DNA from: Chimonanthus salicifolius
Lineage: Eukaryota; Streptophyta; Magnoliopsida; Laurales; Calycanthaceae
Length of the DNA stretch: 64,000 nucleotides
Assembly: GCA_013350335.1 (NCBI GenBank)
Contig: CM023538.1
Coordinates: 60,997,080-61,061,079, forward strand
Direction of reading: 5' to 3'
Position numbers and translations under genes: made by a program
Shown here: positions 21,522 to 32,860 of the stretch, one piece after another
Numbering within the stretch: the first letter of the stretch is position 1
Layout of the letters: every line of letters begins with the position of its first letter
The notes under the pieces: model-generated
What the model was told of the DNA's origin: nothing
The model's input: only the letters and a program-made list of their open reading frames with translations
Database searches by the model: none

Positions 21522-23563
21522 ATGACCCAGAAGCCCAATCGCCGGATTCTGACGTTTCCGGCAGTCCACACCTGCGAAGGTGTCTCTCCTGACGCCTCTT
21601 CTCCACGCTCTCATCGCCGTCGGCCGTGCCATCTCCAACTACCGATTGAAATCTCTCTCTCCCTACAAGCGAATAGCCCGAGAAGCTATTCGCGAGATTG
21701 AAATCTTCCTAGTCTTCTTGGAGGAGGTTCGTGACCGGAGATCACCTCTTTCAGACTCTGCCATCTTATGCTTCTCTGAAATCTATGTTTCCTTCCAAAA
21801 GATTCAATTTCTGTTAGAAGATTGCGCTCATGAAGGCGCCCGAATATGGATGTTGATGCAATCCGAACGGGTGATTGATGAGTTCCATATTTCAATCCGT
21901 TCTTTCGCAACAGCTCTTGATGTGTTGCCGCTTGCATTAATGGATGTGTCAACAGAAGCTAGAGAGCTGGTAGAATTGCTTGTGAAACAGGCCAGGAAGG
22001 TGGAGTTTGAGATTGATCCGAGCGATGAAAGAGCAGCCACGAATGTCCGTATGATTTTGGGTCAATTTGAGAAAAAGTTTGTCCCAAATTCAACAAATCT
22101 CAAACGGGTTTTTGACCATCTGGGAATCAAGAATTGGAGTGAATGCAATAAAGAAATCAAGTTTTTAGAAGAAGAGATGGCTTTGGAGAGTGCCGATGGA
22201 ACCGTGAAGGAAGCCAAGCATCTTAGCAGCCTCATGGGTTTGATGAATTACTGCCGAGGTATTCTGTTTGATGTTGTAGATAATCGGAATACAGAACATT
22301 TGGATATTGGGCACGAAATGGAAAGGCCTTGAATGCTTGAATCCGGAAGATTTCAGATGCCCAATCACTCTCGAGCTTATGACGGATCCTGTAATTATTG
22401 CCACCGGGCAGACCTACGATCGTGCATCAATTCAGAAGTGGCTGAAATCTGGAAATCTCACCTGCCCCAAAACAGGAGAGAAGCTGAAAAATACAGAGTT
22501 GATTCCCAATTCTGCGCTGCATAGGATCATACAACAGTTTTGTCACCACAAAGGCATCACAAATGTCGAACCGAGTATTCGCAGCCGCGATTTGGCTAAG
22601 ACTCATTTCTCCGGAAGCCATGCAGAAGTAGAAGCCATGAGAATGCTTTCCATCTTCCTCGTTGAGCAGCTCTCAACTGGATCGGAACCGGTGAGGAACA
22701 AAGCTGCTTATGAAATTCGTTTGCTCACCAAATCAAACATGTTCAACAGAGGTTGCTTGGTAGAAGCTGGTGCAGTTCTGTGTCTTCTAGAACTGCTTTC
22801 GTCGAAGAATTCTACAACCCAAGATAACACGGTCGCAGCCCTGTTGAACCTCTCGAAACATTCCAAAGGAAAGACTGTGATCTTTGAGAGTGGTGGACTA
22901 AATCCAATTCTAGATGTTTTGAGAAAGGGGCTAAAGGTTGAAGCTCGACAAAATGCAGCTGCAACCCTATTCTATCTTGCTTCGGTAGATGAATATCGAG
23001 AAGCAATTGGAGAGACTCAAGATGCGATTCCAGCACTTGTAGAGCTACTTCGAGATGGAACTTCTCGTGGGAAGAGAAATGCTGCAGTTGCTATATTTAG
23101 CCTGCTTCTCTATCCAGTGAACCATCAAAGAGCTATAGCTGCTGGGGCCATTCCTTCACTAGTGAGACTTTTGAAATCCGAAAGAGCAGATGTGGTAAAT
23201 GATTCAATAGCTGTTCTAGCAACATTAGCAGAGAAGCCCGAAGGGTCGAATGCAATTCTAAAGGCCATGGAAATAACTTCTCTTGTTGGTATTCTACATT
23301 CGACGACATCTCGAGCGGGCAAGGAGCATTGCATTGCCATGTTGCTCTCATTGTGCATCAATGGTGGAGCAGAGGTGGTCTCTGACTTGAGGAAATCACC
23401 GACGCTCATGAAGTCACTGTACTCACTCATCACAGAGGGGTCTTCTCGTTCGAATAAGGAGGCAAATTTGTTGTTCGGCGTCCTCCATGATTTCCATAAT
23501 CAGAGTCCTTCAAACATGTTCATTTCTCCAGCCCGACAAGAACACATCGTCCATGTACGGTAA
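21522..23563 (+). pseudogene. PUB18/PUB19-like U-box/ARM E3 ligase, two frameshifts
   Basis: Members of this family are RING-like E3 ubiquitin ligases that dampen ABA/drought signalling. Three frames together give a near full-length protein (~680 residues; the Arabidopsis relatives are about that long). Frame 1 from ATG 21522 reads MTQKPNRRILTFPAVHTCEG, a strong match to the PUB18 N-terminus. About 21580 the homology moves one base forward (SLLTPLLHALIAVG.., the UND helical domain) and runs to a stop at 22332. About 22310 it moves one more base forward (GLECLNPEDFRCPITLELM..), giving the U-box (DPVIIATGQTYDR..CPKTG) and then ARM repeats to 23563. Related genes are intronless, so splicing does not explain the shifts. 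As it stands, no single frame encodes both UND and U-box. Apart from the two indels it looks well conserved, so the indels may be recent or sequence errors. Confidence 0.8.
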
Positions 23564-26500
23564 TCCATCTATAATTTGTTCAAATGATTCTTTTATTCAT
23601 TGATTAGAATATTTTTCAAGCATCTGTCCTTGTACAAATATGAGTTCTGGATGCTTCATTCTTCTTCTTCTTCTTCTTATTTGTTTAATTTGTATCCTAG
23701 CAATAGTCGTGATTCTGATAAAGAGGGGGAAGTGTACAAATATACATATGGTACTATTGAAGCTCAACTTCTTGTATGATTAGCTCAGTTTTCATAATGT
23801 TCAAGTCTGGAAAGAAATGCAATTTTTATGAATTTTGCCGATATCGATGAAGGTTGTATTTGATTGAAAGTGACAATTTACAATGAAATATATTTGCAGA
23901 TTCAAACCAGTATCAAATAGTTTTCCAGAATTTAGAAATCCATAGCAATGCTTACCCTTTACCTCTTAGATGTACATATTTTGTGATTTTCATAGAGCCA
24001 GCTCCTAGACCTGGCATGCATTCTTAATAAAAGTTTAAAGTTTTCATCTTGTTGAATTGGCACCCGCCTTTGATAGACCGAAATTAGTACAACCAGGTAG
24101 AATTGAATCAAATGTTTGTTCACGTTGTTAAGTCTTTCATTCATGAACAACTTTTCTCCTCCATCTCCTTGACAAAATTCTTTACTCCAAATGTTAGCAA
24201 ATGGAAAGGATCAGAAGGAAACTTAATTTTATTTTCTTCAGTTGCTCCTCTCTTATCTTTGAAATTATGGGAGTGATTCTAATAGTAAATAATAATCTTT
24301 ATGACACTGAAATTTTTTTATGGCATCTGTTCATAACCAATGTTCAGTAACCCCCATCAGCCTTTCTTCCATTCAACAAGGGCACACCCTCAAGGCTCGA
24401 GTCAGTAGGGGTGTCATAGGTGAGGTCTGGCCTTTGTTGGGTTGGGCTCGAATCTCGACCGATTTGTTGCGAAGAATTTTAAGCTCCATGAGTTGTTCAA
24501 GCAAAGTCCTGGTCAAATCTGGCCCAAGAATCAACATGGCTTTGTTTAAATCTAGGTTTAAGGTGGATGGTGGGTCAAGCCTTTCCATGAGAATAATCAA
24601 TTAGAATGATTGATGGAAGTATCATTGTAGATAAGGATTACATTAGACAGACGTGTGGCAATTATTCTGGGCAACAATTTCAAATCCTTCACTCACATAA
24701 CAGGCTTTCTCTTCCTAATTTCATCTCAATTGCTGTAATTCAACTACGAATGAAACTTTAATAGCTATTCAAGAAGTCAAAGAAATTAGAGATGGTTTTT
24801 TTTTAAATGATGAAAGGTGTTCAAGTGTTTCGTTCTGTTAGTTTTTAGGGGCAAGTGCACGTCTCCTTAAACACACACGTATGATTTAAACGGTGGAACC
24901 TTACCTTATACATATCTTATATAGAGTGGACTTCATTAAAGTTATTAGGGATTGTTATCCTTAAGATCATTAGAAGCACAGTAGTCACATGGTTTTTAAG
25001 TTTTTTCTTTTTTCTTTTTTTTTTCAGTAGAATTGGTGCGTTATGAAATAGAGATTATTTGGTTGGGCATTCTTATCTTATATGAGAAGTCTTGCCCTCA
25101 AATCCTTTAAGCGCCTAACTTGATCCATAATATTTATAGGTGGTGTCATGGATCTCGAGTCTTAACTATAATAACTACAAAGTAGAGTCAGTGGATTTTT
25201 GTGTATTAAAAAAATGGAGATCATTGACTCACTTTTAGTCATTTTGGACAATTTCTTTCACTCTTGACAATTTGTTCCAATCAATGACCATTTAAATAAT
25301 AGTATAAAGATAAAATGTTAGGATGTTCGTAGTTTGTGGGGACTATATGCATTCAGAGTTTTACTTAATGCAATTTCTTCATCATATAAAAATAAAATAT
25401 AAACTCGATTGAAAGTTTATCGGCTGAGAAATTTCTGTCCTATTTTTTTATTAAATCCACACGACAAATTCATAAATATCCGCGGAAACATGTCCGCCAA
25501 TACATAAATCCGTGAGTCATCCATTTTATTTCTGTGTGACATGATGGCACCCACCTTTCTCTTGCCATGGCTTTTTCTTTTTCTTTTCTAATAACTGGCA
25601 GGTGGTATTTTGTAAGCCTGTAAATTATATTATTTGAAAAATATTTACGAGATCATTTAAATATAAAATTTAATTTAAAATACATTTTATTTATACTATA
25701 TAAGATCACAAAGTGAATGACTTTCTAAATTCAACAGTCTATTTTTGGTTTGATAAAAATGTGAAATATAATTTAAAAAATTAATTTCTATATTTAAGTA
25801 GGTCTTTCAATTGACATGGTTTACAAATCTTATAGAATGCCATGTGTCAAATTATTAGAAAATACTATAGCAAATACTAAATTCTTCAAGACTATTTTAT
25901 TGGATCATAGCAAAGAATTAATATTATCTCTCTCTAAATTGTTTATTTTTAAATATTTTTAATATCTTAAATTTTACGACCCTTAAAGCATGTCTATATT
26001 AATTGAATCATTGAATTTTTTTTAAATCCCACGTTGAAAATTAGTCTTTTCAAATATTTTATTTTTAAATATAAAAATACTTTGTTTTTTATCCACTTCA
26101 AGAAATACTGTACATTTTGTAGAAGAGATATAATAACAAATTAAAAAGTATCATATAATAACAAAAAAGCATGATTTTCCATCTAATTTAATTTTTTATT
26201 TTTTACTGACGAAGGCACTTTTTTAAGGTACTCTAATCAAAATAACAAAAAGTAAAAATTCTTTAAAAATCAAATAAATTTATTATTTACCATTTTAACT
26301 AAGAGATGTCTTTAAAAATAGAAATGAATAATGCATGTTTTAGGGGTCAACCTAAATTGCACCCTAACACCCACCTTTCTTCTGTAAATTGCACCCATAT
26401 TAAATTTGAAACTAATTTGACTTTTAAAAGTCATTAATCAAATTCGATAAAATTTCACCCTTTTATAGATATGAAATTTTGAGAGTCTTAGACAATATTA

Positions 26501-26591
26501 CTTCTCTTATCCAAGTAAGATAGAAATTTATAAGCATTATATATAAGTCAAGACTTTCAAACCCACCCATCCATACGGCCCAAATGACAAC
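23564..26591. other. Intergenic; no gene seen
   Basis: A (CTT)n run at about 23660-23678 lies in the probable 3' UTR of the PUB locus. A GC-richer stretch at 24400-24600 gives overlapping frames on both strands without a domain. About 25055-25210 matches the SINE-like block at 3729-3845. The rest is AT-rich. Confidence 0.4.
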
Positions 26592-27272
26592 CGTAAAGAC
26601 CTGCCCTGAAAAATTTGGACTTAAGGCTTGGCTTAGCGAGAAATTGTCCACTTGGGCCCGCACACGCTAGCCCGCACGGGTTTGGATTGGGGCTTGCCCC
26701 AACTGGTAGGCTCCAAAATGCATCTTGCTGAGAGGAAGGGACAACCTCATATAAACCCCATGCGGAAGTTGGAAACTTCCGATGTGGGACTCTTTTCTTC
26801 CCACTCTACCGCACTCCCACTCCCTCTTTCTTCACTTGGGCCAGCCCTTACTAGACTCAGGTTCTGGGCCGAGTTAGGGTCTCACAATCCAACCCCCTAA
26901 GCCCAGAGCCGTCCCCTGCTCGACCCAATGAATCTAGTGGAAGGGAGTAGGACCACACAGTCCGAATACTGAACTCGGCTTTGATACCATTTGTAAAAAC
27001 CCAATCGGAAAAATCTGGGTTTAGGGGTTGGCTCAACAAGAAACTGTTCGCTTTGGGCCCTCACATGCTAACCCACACGGGTTTGGATTGGGGCCTGGCC
27101 CAACTGGTAGGCCCCAAAACGCAGTCTTGCTAATAGGGGGGGACAACCTCATATAAACCCTATGCGATGTGCGACTCTTTTCTTCCCACTTTACCGCACT
27201 CCCACTCCCTCTTTCTTCACTTGGTGAGCCCTTACTGGACTCAGCCGTCAGGGCCAGGGCTAGGGTCTCACT
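26592..27272 (-). mobile_element. TRIM retrotransposon, complete structure (681 bp)
   Basis: The LTR-like direct repeats are 26592-26886 and 26992-27272, with a 105-bp interior. Read on the minus strand, the LTR starts TGTGAGACCC and ends GGTTTTTACA. Directly inside the right repeat lies TTTGATACCA, the complement of the initiator-tRNA-Met primer site TGGTATCA(A)AG. Inside the left repeat the minus strand reads TTAGGGGGTTGGAT, a polypurine tract. ACAAC flanks both sides (26587-26591 and 27273-27277). There is no coding capacity. Frames seen across it are incidental. Confidence 0.85.
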
Positions 27273-27277
27273 ACAAC

Positions 27278-27717
27278 CATTAGCCATCTACAGCAAATTT
27301 AGTGCAAACTTATTTTAGAAGAGAGATTCCTAACTTTTTATATTATTATTTACTATTTTTTTGATAATTAAATCTTTACGTTAATTATGTCATAGTGTTG
27401 GAGATTTGTTTCCATGAATGCCTTTTACTCGAAATCATACCAATACAATATATAAAATTTAATTACCTATTTAACTAAATGAGTTGATTACTGTTCTAAT
27501 TTAAGGGTTATAAGTGAATTGAAGGAGACAAAAATATAAGTTGAGTTAAAAACAATAACAAAATTAAATATAAATGAGCTAAAATTTAACTATCAATTTG
27601 ATTCGCTGCATCAAATGCACTCCTAACTAACTCATTAATTTTTTTAAATTTGGTTTAACCACTAATTTTTTCTTTAATTACTTAATTTATTTTTTTAAAT
27701 TTTAGGAAAAATTGTAT
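27278..27717. other. Spacer and left part of a split tandem duplication
   Basis: Positions about 27561-27734, continued beyond the LINE at 35241-35258, resemble 35259-35502: both run from AAATTAAATAT to GATTTAGTCT. The LINE therefore interrupts the first unit of an old tandem duplication. Confidence 0.55.
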
Positions 27718-27734
27718 AAGTAGATAGGACATCT
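27718..27734. repeat. Target site duplication of the LINE, left copy
   Basis: AAGTAGATAGGACATCT is identical to 35224-35240, which marks a single target-primed insertion event. Confidence 0.95.
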
Positions 27735-27904
27735 TTTTTTTGAAACAGTTAAGAGTAGACTTTCATTAATAAAAAGAATACAATACAAGAGAAAAATAAA
27801 AGAAAAAAGGGGGGGGACGCCTATGAGAAATAAGCCCCCCCTCAACATAAAGGAAAAATGAAACCCAACAAAAACAACAACACACTACATACACCCCCCA
27901 AGAA

Positions 27905-30900
27905 CTACTCAGCCGGGGTAGAGAAAGTGCCACGGATCGCCCCGTCTACACCATTCTTTGCGAGGAAATCCGCAACCCCATTTGCTGATCTACTAATCTG
28001 AGAGAAAGATACTTCCAAGCCCATCGATAATTCCTTGATCTCCCTTACCAAGGTGATCAGTCTCCAAGGTGGACGTTTCAAACCCTTTGCCCATTTGACA
28101 GCATTGGATGAGTCACTTTCAATAATTAACTTCCCCCCCCCTAATAAGACCCCTAAAGAAAGAGCCCTCCTAATACCAAGAAGTTCTGCCTCATTAGATT
28201 CCTTAATTCCAACAGACTCCGAGAACGCGCAACGAGTAAAACCCAGATGATTCCTAAGCGCACCCCCAATCCCAGCCGGTCCTGGTTTTCCTTTAGATGA
28301 CCCGTCAACATTAAATTTCCAAAAACCTAATGGAGGAGGAATCCAATCTAACTTCTGCTTACCTCTCTTATAAGTGGGTGCCAAACAACCGTCCCAAGAG
28401 AGGCACAAATACTCCACTTTAAAATCCTTGAAAGCCTTATTAGCACAAATCCATGAACACAACCTCCACTTTGCACTTTCAAAAAGCTCGTCGAACTCCA
28501 CCCTACTTCCCTCAAAAACTCTAGAGTTCCTCTCTCTCCAAATTGACCACAGTACCGCCGCCGGAATAGTATTCCACACCACTTTCTTACGACAATGCAA
28601 ACGAACCAACGGCCAAGATTCCAACAGGCCCTCCCACGAACTAGGGCTGACCCACGAAACTCCGAACAGGTTGACGAAACTACTCCATAATCTCCAAGCC
28701 ACTGGGCAAGTGACAAAAAGGTGGTCCAACGACTCTTCAGCCAATTCACAAAAGGGACAGGAAGAGTCCCCACCATGACCCAAGAGTCCCCTACGACTAA
28801 GTTCCAATCTAGTCAGAATCCTTCGTTTTGCCCCACACCAGGTGAACATTTGAACTCTAGGAGGAGCCAGATTATTCCAAATAATCGTCTGAGAAAAGGA
28901 AGGATCCTCCGAACAAAGTTGAGAAAGCTCAGACAGCGACTTAACCGAAAAAACTCCAGAAGGATCCCCCATCCACACCCATTCATCCCCACTCTCCACA
29001 TCTAACTTGAACTCTCTCAAATTCCTTTTAAGGTCGATTAAGGAATCGCTCTCAAAGGTCCGAAGTTCTCTCCTAAAGTCAAAAATCCACGAAGTACCGT
29101 GCCTATCCACCTTGACCATCTTTTGAACTAAGGCATGTTTGTTCCTAGAAGCTCTATATAACCTAGGGAAAGATTCTTTCAAAGATCTGTCCCCCAACCA
29201 AAGATCTTCCCAGAAAAAAGTTCTATCCCCTTTGCCTACCAACAAACGAAGATTCTTTCGAAATAACAAGCCCACCTCTGTCCCCCCTTCGCACACCTTC
29301 CACCAATCTTTAATCACTCTAGACCCATCCCGAGCAGCACCTTCTCCCAAGGTCCACCCATTTGAATTTGCTACACCGTATTTAATTGATAGTAGTCTAA
29401 CCCAAAGGGCATTCCTTTCTGAACCAAAACGCCACCCCCACTTGCATAACAATGCTTCATTCTTCACTCTAATAGGGATAAAACCTAAGCCGCCTTTGTG
29501 CTTTGGTTTAGTCACCTCAGACCAGGCCACTAAATGGACTTTCCTCTTCCCCTCTTGGTCTCCCCATAAAAATCTCCTAAAAAGCTTTTCTAAAGCATTG
29601 GCTACCCCTATGGGCATCTTAAAAAGTGACAAGAAATACAATGGAATGTTTACCAGAGCTGACTTGAGAAGTGTAACCCTACCACCCAATGATAAATACC
29701 TCTTTCCCCAACCTGCCAGCCGCTTCTCGACTTTCTCCAACACCGGGGACCAAAACCTTTTGAGCCTAGGATTACCCCCAACCGGGAGCCCAAGATACAA
29801 AAAAGAAAATTTCCCGATCCCGCAGCCAACTTCATTCGCCCAATCTCGGATCACCAAGTCTTCTATACCAATTCCGATAAGGGTGCTTTTGCCTAAGTTG
29901 ATCCGAAGTCCAGAGACTAACTCAAAGCATCTCAAGATTGCCCGAAAACCCAACACCTCTGATTTACTATTGTCGCAAAAGAAAAGGGTATCATCAGCAA
30001 ATTGCAAGTGAGTGATCGCTAGACCGACAGACCCAACCTCAAAACCCCTTATTATACCCAATTCTTTAGCCTTCAATACCAATCTATTCAGACTTTCCCC
30101 AACCATCGTGAAGATGAAAGGAGAGAGAGGATCCCCCTGTCTCAAACCCCTAGTAGCATCAATAGGTGAAGTGGGAGAACCATTTACCAAAACTGAATAT
30201 CTCGAGCCCTCCACACAAGCCTTCATCCACTTCCGCCATCTCCTACCAAATCCCATCCTCTCAAATAGGTACCTCACAAAACTCCAATCAACACAATCAT
30301 AAGCTTTTTCCATATCTATTTTGAACAGTGCCCCAGCTTTTCTTTCTTTTTTCCTCAGATGCACTAGTTCATTAGCAATCAAAATTCCATCCAAAATTTG
30401 CCTTTTCTCAATAAAGGCGCCTTGCGAGTCATCAATGACCTGGGGTAGCACCTTTTTTAATCTCTCCGCTAAAACCTTTGCTAACAGTTTGTAAACGCTA
30501 CCCACGAGACTAATCGGACGATAGTGAGATAAATCGGATGGTCCCTCCCGTTTAGGAATTAACGAGATAAAAGAATTCTTCAACCCCTTATAAATAATCC
30601 CATCTGAAAAGAATTCCTTAAAGAACTTTACAATCAACGGTCCAACTGACTCCCAACAAGCCTTGAAGAAGGCAAAATTGAAACCATCAGGTCCAGGCGC
30701 CTTATCCCCATTTAAACTGTCCAAGGCTGCTAGAATTTCTTCCAGTGCAAACTCCCTTTCTAACCAGACAGCCAACCCCTCACTGATCCTAGGAAATCGA
30801 AGCCCATCTAACTTAGGTCTATTGGAATTTGAGTCTATCTTGGAGGCAGAACTTAACAAGGAAAAAGGAGAGCTAATACGCCTAGGAAACGAATGGGGCA

Positions 30901-32758
30901 GAGAGCTTAAATAAAGAGAAGACAACACCCCAACCAATGAGTCATTAGAAGAAAACAACCCTAAAGACTGCTCACCAACTGAAAAGGAGTAAGGAAAAAT
31001 AGGGAAGGATAGTACCCGGGCCTCAGAAGAAGCAATCCACGATATAGCCGAAGAATCAAAATGAAAGAATCTCGACCGCAAAGAATCCCAGCAGCCGTGT
31101 ACCAACTGATGAGACGACTCAGAAAAGCCCCGCAAAGCTGTAATATCAAAGATCGAGGATCCCATCCTCTCTGATGCAAGCTCAATCCTCCTAGACCTTG
31201 GCAAGACCTCCATAAGCGAAAGTAACTCAGCACCTCCAAATAATGTCCTTGGAGTCTCCCAAGGAAGGTTCCTCCACGAGCAGGAAGCTACTGATAAGGA
31301 GCACACCAATAAAACTGAAGCAGAAGGAAGACGACAGCCAAACCCTACATCCGGCACCTCGGGAAAAGAAGAAGCAAACAAGGCACCGTGTTCCCAAGAA
31401 ACCAAATCACTCAGCAAAGAAAAGGACAAAGAAAAGGGCAAACCAGAGGCGACAGACTGCGGCTGCGGACCTGAAGAGAGACAAAGAGGAGGCCCAGATC
31501 GAGGAGGGCAGGAGGGAGACAAGGCCCCGGCAGGCGGCTGAAAGATAGCCGAGAAGAAACGCTCAACCGCTCCCCTAATGCTTGCCTTATCGAAAAGGCG
31601 AATACCATTCACTGAAACCGATCTGATACCATTAGAGGATCTTCGTATGGAGGCACAAGCATGGAAGAATTTGGTGTTCTTATCCCCCTCTCTAAGCCAA
31701 AGAGACCTGGATTTTTGTCTCCATTCGACCTCTTCCAGCCTAAGACAATCCCACAAAGAAGATCTTGCCTCCTTCTTGAAGGCTAACTCATTCTCCTCAA
31801 GATCCCGATCCTCCTCTATGTTAGCCCAAAATTCTAACTTGCTGACCGCTGCTTCCTTTTTTTCTTGAACATTGCCCCCACTTGAGGCCACCCACTCTTT
31901 GATTCTTGTCTTTAACAACTTAAGCTTTTGTGCTAAAACAAAGCCCGACCAACCCTGAATGTCGAAGCTGTCCCACCAAGATTTCACAAGCTTGATAAAC
32001 TTCGGATCCAACAACCAGACATTATTAAATCGAAAGGGCTTTGGGCCCCAGTCCACCTCCTCTGAATCTAGAATAATTGGCCAATGGTCTGAGATTGGAC
32101 AAAGTAGCTTCATTTGGCAAGCCCCCGGAAAAATAGCTTCCCAATCTGCTGACACAAGAAATCTATCAAGTCTGCTCATAGCTACCCTGGCCTGCCCGTT
32201 TGACCACGTAAATCTCCCGCCATTCAGAGGTAAGTCAATGAGATTACAGTTGTCAATGCAAGAAGAAAATTGCTCCATTGTTCTAGTAAAGACTCTGCCA
32301 CCTTTCTTTTCTGACGGGAATCGAATAGCATTAAAATCACCCCCTACACACCACCTTGAAGAAGCCCATACTTTAATATCCTCTAGCTCACTCCAAAAAT
32401 CAGCCCTCTCCCCATCTGCATTAGGCCCATAAACATTTGTGATACAAATTTCCACTCCTTCCTCCACCAGCTCACCTTTGATAGAAATTGATCTAGAGTC
32501 CATCCTCTTAACTGCCACGTTCAAAACTGAAGGGTTCCAAAGGCTGAGTAAACCTCCCGATCTTCCTACTGCCGGTTTGAAAAAGGAACCATTGTCTCGG
32601 GTTCCCCAGATTTCTGTGATCAGCTGCGCTGAAATTTCCTCTTTTTTGGTTTCTTGAAGGAGCAAAATGTCAATTTTATTTCTACGAATAAACCTGCGGA
32701 TAGCCCCTCTTTTTTCTTGGAGTCCTAGACCCCGAATATTCCATGTCAGAACCTTCAT
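27905..32758 (-). CDS. LINE ORF2: endonuclease, reverse transcriptase, RNase H
   Basis: 1617-residue polyprotein that nicks target DNA and reverse-transcribes the element RNA. Residues 1-~230 form an AP-like endonuclease: MKVLTWNIRG, LLLQETKK, GGDFNAIRF, SRLDRFLVS and PISDHWPII. The reverse transcriptase covers about 685-980 (GDKAPGPDGF, SHYRPISLVGSVYK, FKIDMEKAYDCVDW, GLRQGDPLSPFIF and the catalytic FADD at 920-923). A zf-RVT region at about 1270-1360 holds CPFCELAEESLDHLFVTC. An RNase H domain from about 1480 has NVDGS, SNEAELLG, IESDSSNAV and GVADFLAKNG. Plant relatives are about 1350 residues. The excess is a serine/leucine-rich stretch at about 408-645 between FFSAIFQ and RPKLDGLRFP, a position where other elements run on directly. 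No stop or frameshift is present, so the protein should be translatable. Confidence 0.93.
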   Translation of the reverse strand: MKVLTWNIRGLGLQEKRGAIRRFIRRNKIDILLLQETKKEEISAQLITEIWGTRDNGSFFKPAVGRSGGLLSLWNPSVLNVAVKRMDSRSISIKGELVEEGVEICITNVYGPNADGERADFWSELEDIKVWASSRWCVGGDFNAIRFPSEKKGGRVFTRTMEQFSSCIDNCNLIDLPLNGGRFTWSNGQARVAMSRLDRFLVSADWEAIFPGACQMKLLCPISDHWPIILDSEEVDWGPKPFRFNNVWLLDPKFIKLVKSWWDSFDIQGWSGFVLAQKLKLLKTRIKEWVASSGGNVQEKKEAAVSKLEFWANIEEDRDLEENELAFKKEARSSLWDCLRLEEVEWRQKSRSLWLREGDKNTKFFHACASIRRSSNGIRSVSVNGIRLFDKASIRGAVERFFSAIFQPPAGALSPSCPPRSGPPLCLSSGPQPQSVASGLPFSLSFSLLSDLVSWEHGALFASSFPEVPDVGFGCRLPSASVLLVCSLSVASCSWRNLPWETPRTLFGGAELLSLMEVLPRSRRIELASERMGSSIFDITALRGFSESSHQLVHGCWDSLRSRFFHFDSSAISWIASSEARVLSFPIFPYSFSVGEQSLGLFSSNDSLVGVLSSLYLSSLPHSFPRRISSPFSLLSSASKIDSNSNRPKLDGLRFPRISEGLAVWLEREFALEEILAALDSLNGDKAPGPDGFNFAFFKACWESVGPLIVKFFKEFFSDGIIYKGLKNSFISLIPKREGPSDLSHYRPISLVGSVYKLLAKVLAERLKKVLPQVIDDSQGAFIEKRQILDGILIANELVHLRKKERKAGALFKIDMEKAYDCVDWSFVRYLFERMGFGRRWRKWMKACVEGSRYSVLVNGSPTSPIDATRGLRQGDPLSPFIFTMVGESLNRLVLKAKELGIIRGFEVGSVGLAITHLQFADDTLFFCDNSKSEVLGFRAILRCFELVSGLRINLGKSTLIGIGIEDLVIRDWANEVGCGIGKFSFLYLGLPVGGNPRLKRFWSPVLEKVEKRLAGWGKRYLSLGGRVTLLKSALVNIPLYFLSLFKMPIGVANALEKLFRRFLWGDQEGKRKVHLVAWSEVTKPKHKGGLGFIPIRVKNEALLCKWGWRFGSERNALWVRLLSIKYGVANSNGWTLGEGAARDGSRVIKDWWKVCEGGTEVGLLFRKNLRLLVGKGDRTFFWEDLWLGDRSLKESFPRLYRASRNKHALVQKMVKVDRHGTSWIFDFRRELRTFESDSLIDLKRNLREFKLDVESGDEWVWMGDPSGVFSVKSLSELSQLCSEDPSFSQTIIWNNLAPPRVQMFTWCGAKRRILTRLELSRRGLLGHGGDSSCPFCELAEESLDHLFVTCPVAWRLWSSFVNLFGVSWVSPSSWEGLLESWPLVRLHCRKKVVWNTIPAAVLWSIWRERNSRVFEGSRVEFDELFESAKWRLCSWICANKAFKDFKVEYLCLSWDGCLAPTYKRGKQKLDWIPPPLGFWKFNVDGSSKGKPGPAGIGGALRNHLGFTRCAFSESVGIKESNEAELLGIRRALSLGVLLGGGKLIIESDSSNAVKWAKGLKRPPWRLITLVREIKELSMGLEVSFSQISRSANGVADFLAKNGVDGAIRGTFSTPAE
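30826..31537 (-). other. In-frame ~240-residue insertion within LINE ORF2
   Basis: This codes for ORF2 residues about 408-645. Composition is rich in Ser, Leu, Pro and Phe, with none of the motifs of the endonuclease or reverse transcriptase. The normal junction in plant LINEs (short linker, then W.PK.DGL.F..I) is recognisable on both sides, so the core domains are uninterrupted. Its origin is unknown; it might be captured host sequence or material from another LINE. It keeps the frame over about 710 bp. Confidence 0.6.
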
Positions 32759-32860
32759 CGAGAAACTGTGTCGCTCCTGGATCTTCTATTTGTATGCTGG
32801 AGTTTTCTTTTACAAAACACAGAAAACCTGGGATGGGAGCCCTGACAAGAAAGTGCCTGC

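Noticed and set aside
21522..23563. Introns as explanation of the PUB frame changes
   Set aside because: The frames abut or overlap with no missing homology at the joins, and relatives are intronless as I recall; single-base indels explain it better.
24320..24604. 94-codon plus and 75-codon minus frames
   Set aside because: Both strands are open over the same GC-richer block and neither shows a domain or codon pattern that favours one.
26652..27287. Frames of 60-84 codons over the TRIM
   Set aside because: They fall in the LTRs of a non-coding element and repeat between the two LTRs.
29139..30011. 290-codon plus-strand open frame
   Set aside because: It lies entirely antisense to the RT region of LINE ORF2; composition and position show it is a shadow of that frame.
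31243..31548. 101-codon basic plus-strand frame inside the ORF2 insertion
   Set aside because: Low-complexity Lys/Arg-rich text antisense to the Ser/Leu-rich insert; nothing supports it as a gene.
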